From contig CBDICG010000002.1 in NCBI GenBank assembly GCA_965277275.1, positions 3,410,001 through 3,474,000 of the forward strand: DNA of 64,000 bases, read 5' to 3'. This DNA comes from HLUCCA09 sp965277275 (GTDB lineage Bacteria; Pseudomonadota; Alphaproteobacteria; Rhodobacterales; Rhodobacteraceae). Below the pieces are notes generated by a model. The model was not told the DNA's origin. It did no database searches and worked only from the letters and a program-made list of their open reading frames with translations. Positions within the stretch are counted from its first letter, which is position 1. Each line of letters opens with the position of its first letter. The position numbers were made by a program, and so were the translations under genes. Below, one piece after another: positions 49,397-61,031 of this stretch.

Positions 49397-51192
49397 TCCG
49401 GACACCACTGCGCCCGCTTCCCCGTATCCTCGCTGCTCGCGACAGCGGGGGTGATCCCGACGCCATCGAGCAGGAGCTTTTGCGCCAGCGCAACGACTCA
49501 CGCCGCGATCACTTCAGAGTGCGAGCGGAGGGGCGGCTCTTTGTGCTTGCCCTTTGTTTTGTCGCCGCTTTTCTGACGGTTGGGCTGCGCATGGGCGCGC
49601 TTGCCGCGTCCGAGCCCGCGGAGCCGCGAGTGGTCTCCGCTGGTGAGGCGATTGTCGCGACGCGCGCCGATATCACGGACCGGCATGGCCGCCTGCTGGC
49701 GACCAATCTCGACACGCACTCCCTCTACGCACAGCCGCCGCACATGGTCGACCCCGCTAAGGCGGCCCGCGCGCTCGCCGAGATCTTCCCCGACCTGGAG
49801 GCCGAGGCCCTGCACCGGCGCTTCACAGACGGGCGGAAATTCCTGTGGATCAAGCGCAAGATCAGCCCTGAGCAGATGCAGGCGGTGCACGACATCGGCG
49901 AGCCGGGCCTGCTGTTTGGTCCACGCGAGATGCGTCTCTACCCCAACGGTCAGTTGGCCGCGCATGTTCTGGGCGGCGCGAGCTTCGGGCGCGAAGGGGT
50001 GCACTCGGCCGAAGTGATCGGAACGGCAGGCATAGAAAAGGCGTTCGACGGGTATCTGCGGGACGCCAGCCTTTCGGGCGCCCCGCTCGTGACCTCGCTC
50101 GATCTGCGCGTGCAGGCCGCGACGCGCACGGTGCTCGAAGGAGGAATGCGGCTGCTGAATGCCAAGGGCGCCTCGGCGGTGCTCATGGATGTCCGAACGG
50201 GCGAGATCAAATCTCTGGTTTCGCTACCGGATTTCGATCCCAACGACAGGCCGAGGCCGCTGGCGCAGGGCGATCAGTCCGACAGCCCGCTCTTCAACCG
50301 GGCGGTTCAGGGCGTCTACGAACTCGGCTCCGTGATGAAGATCTTCACCGCGGCGCAGGCCATCGAGCTGGGCCTCGTGAACCAGAATACCGTGATCGAC
50401 ACGTCCGGACCTATGCGCATCGCAGGCTTCCCGATCCGCGAGTTTCGCAACAAGAACCACGGCGAGATTTCAGTGGCGGACATCATTGTTGTCAGTTCCA
50501 ACCGGGGAACGGCCCGCATGGCCTTGCAGATTGGCGCGGCGCGGCAGAAGGAATTCCTCTCGAAGTTCGGGTTCCTTGCGCCGACGGAGCTGGAAATGGT
50601 CGAAGCGCCGACAGGGCGGCCCCTCTACCCGGCCCGCTGGCAGGAGCTCTCCACGGTCACGATCAGCTATGGTCACGGGATATCAACCTCGCCCGTGCAT
50701 CTGGCGGCGGGCTACGCGTCGCTCGTCAACGGCGGCACGCGCGTGCGCCCGACGCTGCTCCGTCAGCCGGGGCCGCAGCAGGGCGAGCGGCTCATCTCGG
50801 AGCGCACGTCGCTCGCGGTCCGGACCATGTTGCGCAAGGTGGTGACTGATGGCACCGCGAGTTTCGCCGAGGTGCCGGGCTACCATGTGGGTGGCAAGAC
50901 CGGCACGGCCGACAAGCCCCGGGGCGCGGGGCGTGGGTATTACGATGACAAGGTGATCGCCACCTTCGCCAGTGTTTTCCCGGCCCATGACCCGAAATAC
51001 GTGCTCATCGTCACGCTCGATGAGCCGCAAGAGACCTCCGGCACGAAGCCGCGCCGCACTGCCGGCTGGACAGCTGTCCCCGTGGCGTCGGAGATCACGC
51101 GCCGGATTGCACCGCTCCTTGGGCTGCGTCCGACCGTTGAAGCCGCCCCCTTGCCCGGGCTAACACCAACAGCGAGTCGGTCGGCGGACTGA
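49393..51192 (+). CDS. ftsI: Peptidoglycan D,D-transpeptidase FtsI (PBP3)
   Basis: The 599-residue septal transpeptidase has one membrane segment (LFVLALCFVAAFLTVGLRMGAL, about 49-70), a dimerisation domain (ATRADITDRHGRLLATNLDTHSLYA) and the penicillin-binding domain. The active-site motifs are SVMK (313-316), SSN (368-370) and KTG (502-504). The start overlaps ftsL by four bases. A 30-residue Pro-rich tail ends the protein. It cross-links septal peptidoglycan with FtsW. Confidence 0.95.
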   Translation: MIRTPLRPLPRILAARDSGGDPDAIEQELLRQRNDSRRDHFRVRAEGRLFVLALCFVAAFLTVGLRMGALAASEPAEPRVVSAGEAIVATRADITDRHGRLLATNLDTHSLYAQPPHMVDPAKAARALAEIFPDLEAEALHRRFTDGRKFLWIKRKISPEQMQAVHDIGEPGLLFGPREMRLYPNGQLAAHVLGGASFGREGVHSAEVIGTAGIEKAFDGYLRDASLSGAPLVTSLDLRVQAATRTVLEGGMRLLNAKGASAVLMDVRTGEIKSLVSLPDFDPNDRPRPLAQGDQSDSPLFNRAVQGVYELGSVMKIFTAAQAIELGLVNQNTVIDTSGPMRIAGFPIREFRNKNHGEISVADIIVVSSNRGTARMALQIGAARQKEFLSKFGFLAPTELEMVEAPTGRPLYPARWQELSTVTISYGHGISTSPVHLAAGYASLVNGGTRVRPTLLRQPGPQQGERLISERTSLAVRTMLRKVVTDGTASFAEVPGYHVGGKTGTADKPRGAGRGYYDDKVIATFASVFPAHDPKYVLIVTLDEPQETSGTKPRRTAGWTAVPVASEITRRIAPLLGLRPTVEAAPLPGLTPTASRSAD

Positions 51193-51221
51193 CGGACAAG
51201 AATATGCGGGGAGCAGCGCGA

Positions 51222-52712
51222 ATGAGCGGGACGGCACAGCGAAAGGCACTCGCCGAGCTCGGCCTCGCGGCGCTCTCTGCCCAGGATGCCCATGTGACCG
51301 GGCTTGCCGTCGACAACAGACAGGTGCAGCCGGGCTACTTGTTTGCGGCGCTTCCCGGAACGAACGTGCACGGCGCGCGCTTCATTCCGGAGGCCCTGGA
51401 GGCTGGTGCCGCAGCGATCCTTACCGATACGACCGGCGCCCGCATGGCCGAGACAGCCCTGGCGGGGTCCTCGGCAGCGCTCGTGGTGGTCGAAGACCCG
51501 CGTGCGGCCCTCGCCTATGCGGCCGCGCTCTTCTTTGGCAGGCAACCCGAAACGATGGTGGCCGTAACCGGCACCAACGGCAAGACCAGCGTCGCCAGTT
51601 TCACACGCCAGATCTGGCAGGACCTCGGATTTGCCGCGGTGTCCGTCGGAACGACCGGCGTGGAGGGAGATTGGGAAGCCCCGCTCGCCCATACAACGCC
51701 CGAGCCGATCACCTTGCACCGCACGCTGGCAGAAGCGTCTGCAGCCGGGATCACGCACGCGGCGATGGAGGCGTCTTCCCATGGGCTGGCGCAGCGGCGC
51801 ACCGATGGCGTGACGCTCGCCGCGGCGGGTTTCACCAACATCACGCAGGATCACCTCGATTACCACGCGGACTTCGACGAGTATTTCGACGCCAAGTCCG
51901 GGCTCTTCACCCGGGTCCTTCCCGCCGATGGCGTCGCTGTCATCAACATGGACGGGGCAAACGGGGCGCGTATGGCCGAGGCCGCCGAGACGGCGGGACA
52001 AGAAGTCATCCGCGTGGGGCGCGGTGAGGGCTGCGCCATCCGGCTGCGCGCCTTGCGTTTCGAACCGAGAGGGCAGGAGGTACGCTTCGAGTGGAACGGT
52101 GCGCCGCATCAGGCGACACTGTCGCTGATCGGCGGGTTCCAGGCCGAAAACGTGCTCGTGGCCGCTGGCCTCGCCATTGCCGCCGGAGCTGATCCCGACG
52201 ACGTGTGGCGCTCGCTGCCGCGGCTGGCGGGCGTACGTGGCCGTATGCAACTCGCCGCCACCCGCAGCAACGGCGGGGCGGTTTTCGTAGACTATGCGCA
52301 CACGCCTGACGCGCTTGCGACCGCGCTCAAGGCGCTGCGCCCGCACGTCATGGGCCGGCTTGTCTGTGTTTTCGGTGCGGGTGGGGATCGCGACATGGGC
52401 AAGCGGCCGCTGATGGGCGCTGCCGTGGCTGAGCACGCCGACTCTGCCTTCGTGACCGATGACAACCCGCGCAGCGAGGACCCGGCAGCGATCCGCGCCG
52501 CCATTCTCGCCTCCTGCCCGATGGCCACCGAGGTCGGCGACAGGGCCGAGGCCATCCTACGCGGCGTCGACGCGGTCGGGCCCGGCGACGCGCTGCTCAT
52601 TGCGGGCAAAGGCCACGAGACCGGCCAGGTCGTGGGCGACGTGACCTACCCGTTCGACGACGTCGAGCAAGCCTCCGTGGCCGTCGCTGCGCTCGATGGG
52701 CGGGTAACGTGA
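51222..52712 (+). CDS. murE: UDP-MurNAc-tripeptide synthetase MurE
   Basis: The 496-residue Mur ligase adds the third amino acid to the peptidoglycan precursor. GTNGKT (117-122) binds ATP, NITQDHLDYH is the central motif, and DNPRSED (414-420) is the DNPR signature of enzymes that use meso-diaminopimelate. ATG 51222 has GGGGAG eight bases upstream and was preferred to ATG 51204. MurF normally follows in this cluster, but here the next gene is mraY, 135 bases later. Confidence 0.95.
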   Translation: MSGTAQRKALAELGLAALSAQDAHVTGLAVDNRQVQPGYLFAALPGTNVHGARFIPEALEAGAAAILTDTTGARMAETALAGSSAALVVVEDPRAALAYAAALFFGRQPETMVAVTGTNGKTSVASFTRQIWQDLGFAAVSVGTTGVEGDWEAPLAHTTPEPITLHRTLAEASAAGITHAAMEASSHGLAQRRTDGVTLAAAGFTNITQDHLDYHADFDEYFDAKSGLFTRVLPADGVAVINMDGANGARMAEAAETAGQEVIRVGRGEGCAIRLRALRFEPRGQEVRFEWNGAPHQATLSLIGGFQAENVLVAAGLAIAAGADPDDVWRSLPRLAGVRGRMQLAATRSNGGAVFVDYAHTPDALATALKALRPHVMGRLVCVFGAGGDRDMGKRPLMGAAVAEHADSAFVTDDNPRSEDPAAIRAAILASCPMATEVGDRAEAILRGVDAVGPGDALLIAGKGHETGQVVGDVTYPFDDVEQASVAVAALDGRVT

Positions 52713-52834
52713 CGGGCCGTATCGGGCAGAGAAACGCCCCGCTCCATGCTGTTGACGCCCTGCGCGGATTGGCTCATGCGGCGTATCCAGCGGTGGAGTG
52801 CTCCACCGCCCTTCACCCAGGCCGGACAGGCTGA
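52709..52834 (+). pseudogene. Short frame in the murF position, possible murF remnant
   Basis: A GTG overlapping the murE stop by ATGA-type coupling opens a 41-codon frame that ends at TGA 52834. The middle, PLHAVDALRGLAHAA, is weakly like the last helix of MurF (VDALRKLGH pattern). The normal MurF length is about 450-480 residues, so if this is MurF, nearly the whole gene has been deleted. The likeness is too short to be decisive. Confidence 0.3.
52790..52809 (+). terminator. Hairpin between murE and mraY
   Basis: GCGGTGGAG (52790-52798) pairs with CTCCACCGC (52801-52809) around a two-base loop. No T-run follows, so full termination is unlikely. It could affect the murE-mraY junction. Confidence 0.35.
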
Positions 52835-52847
52835 GAAAGGCGAACGC

Positions 52848-53930
52848 ATGCTCTTTTGGCTGACAGAATTCTCCGATGGCGGCGATTTCTTCAACCTGTT
52901 CAGGTACATCACCTTCAGGGCAGGCGCGGCGTTCTTTACGGCGCTGATCTTTGGCTTCCTCTTTGGTCGCCCGCTCATCAACCTGCTGCGCCGAAAGCAG
53001 GGCAAGGGTCAGCCGATCCGCGCCGATGGCCCCGAGAGCCATTTTGCGAAGGCAGGCACGCCGACGATGGGGGGGGCGCTCATTCTGGGGGCGCTCACCG
53101 TCTCGACCCTGCTTTGGGCACGGCTCGACAATCCTTATGTCTGGATCACCCTGTTCGTGACGATGGCCTTCGGTGTCCTCGGCTTTGCCGATGACTATGC
53201 CAAGGTTTCCAAGGGCAACGTAAAGGGCGTCTCCGGGCGCATCCGGCTCGGCATCGGCTTCGCGATTGCTGCTGTGGCCGCCGTGGCCTGTGCCGCTGCG
53301 CATCCTGCCGAGCTGTCCAACCAGCTGGCCTTGCCGTTCTTCAAGGATCTGCTGCTCGGCATGGGGCTTCTCTTCATTCCGTTCGCCATGTTCGTGATCG
53401 TGGGCTCCGCCAATGCGGTGAACCTCACGGACGGGCTCGATGGCCTCGCCATCATGCCGGTGATGATCGCGGCCGGGACGCTCGGCGTCATCGCGTACAC
53501 GGTCGGGCGAGTGGACTTCACCGAGTATCTCGACGTGCACTACGTCCCCGGCACGGGAGAGCTCTTGATTTTTGCCGCCGGGTTGATCGGCGGTGGCCTG
53601 GGCTTTCTTTGGTACAACGCCCCTCCGGCGGCCGTTTTCATGGGCGATACCGGCTCGCTTGCGCTCGGTGGCGCGCTGGGCGCGATCGCCGTGGCCACCA
53701 AGCACGAGATTGTCCTGGCCATTGTTGGCGGGATCTTCGTTGTCGAAGCGCTCTCGGTGATCGTCCAGGTGGCCTATTTCAAGCGTACCGGAAAGCGCGT
53801 CTTTCTGATGGCGCCGATCCATCATCACTTTGAGAAACGTGGTTGGGCGGAGCCGCAGATCGTGATCCGGTTCTGGATCATTTCGCTGATCCTGGCACTG
53901 ATCGGGCTCGCAACGCTCAAGATCCGCTGA
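52848..53930 (+). CDS. mraY: Phospho-N-acetylmuramoyl-pentapeptide transferase MraY
   Basis: The 360-residue membrane enzyme moves the precursor from UDP to undecaprenyl phosphate (lipid I). About ten membrane segments are seen. Family motifs are HFAKAGTPTMGG (about 64-75), LGFADDYAKV with the Asp pair, NAVNLTDGLDGLA, FMGDTGSLALGG and MAPIHHHFEKRGW. ATG 52848 was chosen for AGAAAGG upstream and family length. Its normal donor enzyme gene, murF, is absent upstream. Confidence 0.96.
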   Translation: MLFWLTEFSDGGDFFNLFRYITFRAGAAFFTALIFGFLFGRPLINLLRRKQGKGQPIRADGPESHFAKAGTPTMGGALILGALTVSTLLWARLDNPYVWITLFVTMAFGVLGFADDYAKVSKGNVKGVSGRIRLGIGFAIAAVAAVACAAAHPAELSNQLALPFFKDLLLGMGLLFIPFAMFVIVGSANAVNLTDGLDGLAIMPVMIAAGTLGVIAYTVGRVDFTEYLDVHYVPGTGELLIFAAGLIGGGLGFLWYNAPPAAVFMGDTGSLALGGALGAIAVATKHEIVLAIVGGIFVVEALSVIVQVAYFKRTGKRVFLMAPIHHHFEKRGWAEPQIVIRFWIISLILALIGLATLKIR

Positions 53931-53931
53931 C

Positions 53932-54318
53932 ATGACAGTGCGCGGCACGAGCGCCATGATCAGGGGCATGGCGCCGCGCCTCGTCTCCGGTGATGTCGCT
54001 TTTGCCTGCGTTCATGAGCTTGACGTCCTCCCTGCGGAGGCGCGCGCGCTTGTGCGCGAGGACGAGGGAGTGACGCTCGTGCTCCCCCTTGGCCACTCGC
54101 TTCTTGCGGACGATGCGCTTGCCATGCGTCAGGTCACGCTGACCGTTCACTCTGCCCTCGATGGTGTCGGCCTGACGGCCGCCGTGGCAGAGGCGCTGGC
54201 CAACGCCGGGATCCCTTGCAACGTCATCGCCGGCTATCATCACGACCACATCTACGTGCCATCGAAGGACGCCGAACGCGCTGTCGACATCCTCACGCGC
54301 CGCGCGCAGGCGGGATAA
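53932..54318 (+). CDS. ACT-domain protein, small
   Basis: The 128-residue protein looks like a two-part ACT protein of the ACT_7 type: a first half with FACVHELDVLPAEARALVREDEGVTLVLPLG and a second half with ALTVHSALDGVGLTAAVAEALANAGIPCNVIAGYHHDHIYVPSKDAERAVDIL. ACT domains bind small ligands such as amino acids; the target is unknown. The gene starts one base after the mraY stop, so it is coupled to mraY. In the canonical cluster murD follows mraY, so this is an exchange in the order. Confidence 0.78.
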   Translation: MTVRGTSAMIRGMAPRLVSGDVAFACVHELDVLPAEARALVREDEGVTLVLPLGHSLLADDALAMRQVTLTVHSALDGVGLTAAVAEALANAGIPCNVIAGYHHDHIYVPSKDAERAVDILTRRAQAG

Positions 54319-54395
54319 CACCGCAACTGCCCCGGCTCGATGCGGCGTCGCGCAAGCCCCTCACCGGCGTCGCGGCCCTGTCGACTATGCAGGGT

Positions 54396-55232
54396 CTAGC
54401 GTTTCGGCCCTGGCTTGCGCCTGCGCTGCGGTGCCTTCTTGGGTTCGGCACGGGCGGCAAAATCCTTGTCCAGCCCAAGCTGGTCCTTCAAGACCCTCGG
54501 GCGCACCTCTTCGACCGCGCCGGCGGCAAGCTTGCCGAGCTGAAATGGCCCGTAGCTCACGCGGATCAGGCGGTTTACCTGGAGGCTGACAGCCTCCATC
54601 GCGCGGCGGATCTCCCGGTTGCGACCCTCCCGAAGGGCCACCGTGATCCAGGCATTGGCGCCCTGTTGGCGATCCAGCGTGATCTGCATCGGCTGAAAAC
54701 GCTCTCCATCCAGCGTGAGGCCGTCCCGCAGAGGTTGAAAGGTGGTGTCTTCCGGCGTTCCCTTCACGCGGACCCGGTACTTGCGAAGCCAGCCTGTCTC
54801 CGGCAGCTCCAGGCGGCGCTTGATCTCGCCGTCATTGGTCAGGAGCAGCAGTCCTTCGGAGTTGAGATCGAGCCGGCCAATGCTCAGCACACGCGGCATG
54901 TCTTCTGGCAGCGCGTTAAAGATCGTGCGGCGGCCCTTCTCATCGCGATTGGTCGTCACTAGGCCGGAGGGCTTGTGATAAAGCCACAGGCGCGGCGCCT
55001 CGGGCGCGGCAAGGGCCGTTCCGTCGACCGTGATCCGATCCGAGGGGCGCACGTTCAGCGCAGGGCTGTCGATCGGCTTGCCATTGACGGTCACGCGCCC
55101 GGCGAGGATCAGCCGCTCGGCTTCGCGGCGCGAGGCCACGCCAGCGCGCGCGATCACCTTTGCGATGCGGTCGCCCGGAGGCGCAGGAGGGGGTTCTTTC
55201 GCTGCCATGGTCGCGCTGGTAGCGTTTGGCAT
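54396..55232 (-). CDS. Pseudouridine synthase, RsuA/RluB family
   Basis: The 278-residue enzyme turns uridine into pseudouridine in rRNA. It has an N-terminal S4 RNA-binding domain (RIAKVIARAGVASRREAERLILAGRVTVNG, about 22-51) and a catalytic domain with LWLYHKPSGLVTTNRDEKGR, the active-site motif SIGRLDLNSEGLLLLTNDG (Asp in GRLD) and LREGRNREIRRAM. It ends in a basic tail, KKAPQRRRKPGPKR. ATG 55232 or 55208 could be the start. It is divergent from tadA by 15 bases. Confidence 0.9.
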   Translation of the reverse strand: MPNATSATMAAKEPPPAPPGDRIAKVIARAGVASRREAERLILAGRVTVNGKPIDSPALNVRPSDRITVDGTALAAPEAPRLWLYHKPSGLVTTNRDEKGRRTIFNALPEDMPRVLSIGRLDLNSEGLLLLTNDGEIKRRLELPETGWLRKYRVRVKGTPEDTTFQPLRDGLTLDGERFQPMQITLDRQQGANAWITVALREGRNREIRRAMEAVSLQVNRLIRVSYGPFQLGKLAAGAVEEVRPRVLKDQLGLDKDFAARAEPKKAPQRRRKPGPKR

Positions 55233-55247
55233 CTCGGAAGGAAACCC

Positions 55248-55700
55248 ATGAGCCCCTTTGCACGCCATATGGACATCGCGCTCGCGGAAGCACGGCAAGC
55301 CGCCGAGCTCGGTGAAGTGCCCGTGGGGGCCGTTGTCATCGACCCGTCTGGGCGTGTCGTGGCGCAGGCGGGGAATCGAACGCGGCTGATGTCCGACCCC
55401 TCTGCCCATGCCGAGGGGCTGGCGATCCGCGCGGCGTGCGCGGCCGCGGGATCGGAGCGTCTGCCTGGCCATGCGCTCTTCGTCACGCTGGAGCCCTGTG
55501 CGATGTGCGCAGGTCTTATTGCGGCAGCGCGCATTGCGCGTCTCGTCTACGGTGCGTCGGATCCGAAATCGGGCGGTGTGGCGCATGGGGCTCGGGTGTT
55601 TTCCCACCCGCAGGCCCATCACGCGCCGGAAGTCATCGACGGGATTGGGGCCGCAGACGCCGAGCGACTGCTCACGTCTTTCTTCGAGGCGCGGCGCTAG
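55248..55700 (+). CDS. tadA: tRNA-specific adenosine deaminase TadA
   Basis: The 150-residue zinc enzyme makes inosine at position 34 of tRNA-Arg. The zinc and catalytic motifs are HAE (54-56) and PCAMC (83-87), with AARIARLVYGASDPKSG typical of the family. ATG 55248 has AAGGA eight bases upstream. It is divergent from the pseudouridine synthase, another RNA-modification enzyme, and the two control regions share 15 bases. Confidence 0.93.
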   Translation: MSPFARHMDIALAEARQAAELGEVPVGAVVIDPSGRVVAQAGNRTRLMSDPSAHAEGLAIRAACAAAGSERLPGHALFVTLEPCAMCAGLIAAARIARLVYGASDPKSGGVAHGARVFSHPQAHHAPEVIDGIGAADAERLLTSFFEARR

Positions 55701-55716
55701 GGGCGCGGGCCGACCT

Positions 55717-56711
55717 TCAGGGTATGTGCGCGCGCAGGGTCCGTTCGCCCAGAAGCGTCTCGCCGCGCGTATGGCGGACTGTCCCGCTCCAACTCCCGTC
55801 GGCAGGCATACCGCTTGGAAGGCGTCGGCCGAGGGCCTGCATCCGCAACGGTTGGGCCTTCTCCAGCGTCACACTCTGCGTCAGGAACGGGCCATTCGGC
55901 GCCGTGATCTCAACCGAGACCGTGTCCCCACTCTGGACGTTTGCCAACAGAATCCAGACCACCGCGGCGTCGGCACCCGCGTCCAGCCCGTCCTCGGGCA
56001 GCCCCGCCTTGACCGCCGTGTAGTCGGGCACGGCCGATGCGAATCCCGCAGCAATGGGGCCGCCCGGCATGTACGGAAGATCGGTGCTCCAGAGGGTGCG
56101 CACCTGGGCACCACACGCGTCCGCCGGGTTGGGTGAGAAGGGATCGACGATTGCACCGTCCTTGCGCACGCTCAGATGGACGTGTGGGAACGTGGCAAGC
56201 CCCGACATCCCCACCATCCCAAGAGGCGCGCCGGCTTCCACCCGTTGGCCCGAGGCGACGGTGACGCTGCCCTCTCGCAGGTGGCAGTACTGAGTTTCCC
56301 AGCCATTCCCATGCTCGATCGCCACGGCGTTGCCGCACTCCAAGCCCGCCACATCCGGTGCGCCGGGGTCACCTTGCCGGATATCGGGCATGCCGTCCCG
56401 TATGGCCCGGATGGTGCCCGCAGCTGTGGCGAGGACAGGGACGCCGCGCGCCATGTCTGCCTCTGTCGGGACGGCGAAATCCGTGCCCGAGTGGCCGTCA
56501 TTGGCGAGTGTGCCGCAAGCGTAGTCCGCCTGGGCCGGGCCGGGATCCCGATCGACGTATTGCTGGATGTAGCAGGTCTCGCCCAGGGTGCAGTCAATGG
56601 GGAGGCGGAGCTGGAGGTCCGTATCGGCCTGTGCGGAGAGCGGCGCGCACAGGGCCGCAAACGCAAAAAAGGGCGCCCGGAGGCGCCCTTTTGCAATTCG
56701 ATGGAGAAGTC

Positions 56712-56715
<4 letters not shown>
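55717..56715 (-). CDS. M23-family metallopeptidase, exported
   Basis: The 332-residue protein has a signal peptide (MRLLHRIAKGRLRAPFFAFAALCAPLSAQA). It has a LytM-type peptidase core with the zinc site HSGTDFAVP (about 72-80), GNAVAIEHGNGWETQYCHL and the second His pair in FPHVHLSV. M23 enzymes cut peptidoglycan cross-links or act as inactive activators; the zinc ligands look intact. A C-terminal beta-rich part (about 220-332) follows. The start overlaps the clpA stop by ATGA, so the gene may be cotranscribed with clpA. Confidence 0.9.
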
Positions 56716-59045
<2,330 letters not shown>

Positions 59046-59264
59046 TGGACCTGTTCCTTTCCTGTCGGGCCGTAGCGGGAAGCCTCAGCACACCGCCACA
59101 ACCGTGGCCTCATGGTATTAAAGTTTGGTTGGCGATGCGGTGGCTTCAAGTCTTTTCTTTGATTGGCTGGCGCAACGTGAAGCGATTGCACAAATTGTGA
59201 ACAGGAATCCCACAGGTCGAACCGAGATGCTGCGGCGCGGAAGTTTTCATGCTGCTGCGCAGCA

Positions 59265-60032
59265 TCAGAATGCGTCCTTGCGGCGGCGCACTTCGGCGAA
59301 CGCTTCGGCGTCCGAAGCGTGCGGCAACCCGACATGCGCTTTGACGGCCTGGGACGCCGCGCGCAGGAACGGATTGGTGGCGCGTTCCTCTGAAAGCACT
59401 GACGGAACGGTCGGCTCCCCGTTGGCACGCGCGGCCTCTATCCGATCACGGCGCGCCGTAAGGGCGGCATTGTCGGGGTCGATGGTGACGGCAAACCGCA
59501 TGTTCGCGGCAGTGTATTCATGACCCGAACAGACGAGCGTTTCGGGCGGCAAAGCGGACAGGCGGGTCAACGTTGCCCACATGGTATCGGCGTCTCCTTC
59601 GAACAAGCGGCCACACCCCATCGCCATCAGGCTGTCGGCGGTGAAGACGGCGTTTGCATCCGGAACGTGGAGGGCGATATGGCCGATCGTGTGCCCGGAG
59701 GCCTCCAGAACGGTCGCGTTCGCGCCGCACAGGGTGATCGTGTCGCCGTCCTGAACCTGCAGGTCGAGAAGCGGCAGTCGGTGGGCATCCGCCGCTGCCC
59801 CGATCACGCGGATGCCCGCCCAGCGCAATTCCTCGACGGCGCCGATGTGGTCGTTGTGATGGTGCGTGATGAAGATGTCCGTCAGGGCCCAATCATGTGC
59901 TGCAAGCGCAGCGCGGATCGGTGCTGCCTCCGGTGCATCGACAAGCGCGGTTTCGCCCGTCTCTGCATTGTGCAGAAGAAAGGCGTAGTTGTCCGAGAGA
60001 CAGGGGATCGTGACCAGTTCGAGCTGCGGCAT
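59265..60032 (-). CDS. gloB: Hydroxyacylglutathione hydrolase (glyoxalase II)
   Basis: The 255-residue metallo-beta-lactamase-fold enzyme splits S-D-lactoylglutathione to D-lactate and glutathione. The metal motif is FITHHHNDHIGAVEEL (about 52-67), with GHTIGHIALHV, GDSLMAMGCGRLFEG-like residues (FTADSLMAMGCGRLFEGD), CSGHEYTAANMRFA and FLRA at the C-terminal glutathione domain. GGAGG five bases before ATG 60032 fixes the start. It is divergent from a methyltransferase gene by 83 bases. Confidence 0.94.
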   Translation of the reverse strand: MPQLELVTIPCLSDNYAFLLHNAETGETALVDAPEAAPIRAALAAHDWALTDIFITHHHNDHIGAVEELRWAGIRVIGAAADAHRLPLLDLQVQDGDTITLCGANATVLEASGHTIGHIALHVPDANAVFTADSLMAMGCGRLFEGDADTMWATLTRLSALPPETLVCSGHEYTAANMRFAVTIDPDNAALTARRDRIEAARANGEPTVPSVLSEERATNPFLRAASQAVKAHVGLPHASDAEAFAEVRRRKDAF

Positions 60033-60115
60033 AGGGGCCTCCTTTCGGTCGTTCCGTCGTGTGCGGCGAGCGTCTATGCTCCACCCGGACCGTAACCGGG
60101 GAGAGTGGCGGCGCA

Positions 60116-60907
60116 ATGCACCTCGACGTGCTCGACCTGAGAAACTTCTACTATCGCACCAAGCTGGGCCGCGTGGCGCAGCGGGCCATCCGGGATCGCG
60201 TCGTCACCTTCTGGGCGCCCGAAGCGGTAAAGGGCCAGACGATCGTGGGGTTTGGCTTTGCCGTGCCGCTCATGCGCCCGTTCATGGAGCCCGCGCGGCG
60301 GGTCACGGCGCTGATGCCTGCGCAGCAGGGGGTAATGCCGTGGCCGGCGGGGCAGCACAACGTGTCGGTGCTCTGCGAGGAAGTTCTCTGGCCGCTCGAC
60401 ACCGGGTCCGTTGACAAGCTGATCCTGCTGCACGGGTTCGAAACGTCCGAAAACCCATCGGCTCTGTTGCGCGAAGCAACGCGCGTCCTCGGACCGGGCG
60501 GACGGGCGCTCTTCATCGTGCCGAACCGCTCCGGCCTGTGGGCCAGACGAGATGCTACCCCATTCGGTTTTGGACGGCCCTATTCCCTCGGTCAACTCGA
60601 AGCGCAGCTCCTGCGCCACGACTTCACGCCCGAGCGCCACCTTGCGGCGCTGTTCTCTCCGCCCTCCGAACGGCGCTTCTGGCTCAAGAGCGCCGACTGG
60701 GTGGAGAAGGCAGGCCGCCGCGTGTCCAATTCCCTCGCAGGCGGCATCTTCATGGTCGAGGTGACCAAGGAAAACCAGACGCCGGGGGGCGCTGCGGTGA
60801 AAGACGGCGTTCCGTCCCCCTTGCGTATCCTCGACGGCGTCGGTGTGCCGACCCCCAAACCCGCGCGTGCCCTTCCTCGGCAGGGGACATGGGCAGGGGG
60901 CTTCTAG
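60116..60907 (+). CDS. Class I SAM-dependent methyltransferase
   Basis: The 263-residue protein is a methyltransferase of the UbiE-like group (DUF family near gloB in many alphaproteobacteria). Signs are an N-terminal FYYRTKLGRVAQRAIRDRV, a motif I equivalent IVGFGFAVPLMRPF, the acidic tip region, and the post-motif LLREATRVLGPGGRALFIVPN. Motif I GFGF is less Gly-rich than usual. The substrate is unknown. The gene is divergent from gloB, a pairing that hints at a shared regulation only. Confidence 0.83.
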   Translation: MHLDVLDLRNFYYRTKLGRVAQRAIRDRVVTFWAPEAVKGQTIVGFGFAVPLMRPFMEPARRVTALMPAQQGVMPWPAGQHNVSVLCEEVLWPLDTGSVDKLILLHGFETSENPSALLREATRVLGPGGRALFIVPNRSGLWARRDATPFGFGRPYSLGQLEAQLLRHDFTPERHLAALFSPPSERRFWLKSADWVEKAGRRVSNSLAGGIFMVEVTKENQTPGGAAVKDGVPSPLRILDGVGVPTPKPARALPRQGTWAGGF

Positions 60908-61031
60908 CGACAGGCCGGCCGATGCTCCAACGGCGCCATGCCCGGACGCCGCGCAACGCTGGATCCGGGCGGCCGTCGTGGCAACTCGGAGCGCATGCGT
61001 CGGGGAGCGGTGCGTCGGGGCTACACCGACA

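Noticed and set aside
52557..53969. Open frame of 470 codons on the minus strand
   Set aside because: It is antisense to mraY and of biased, charged composition without domains.
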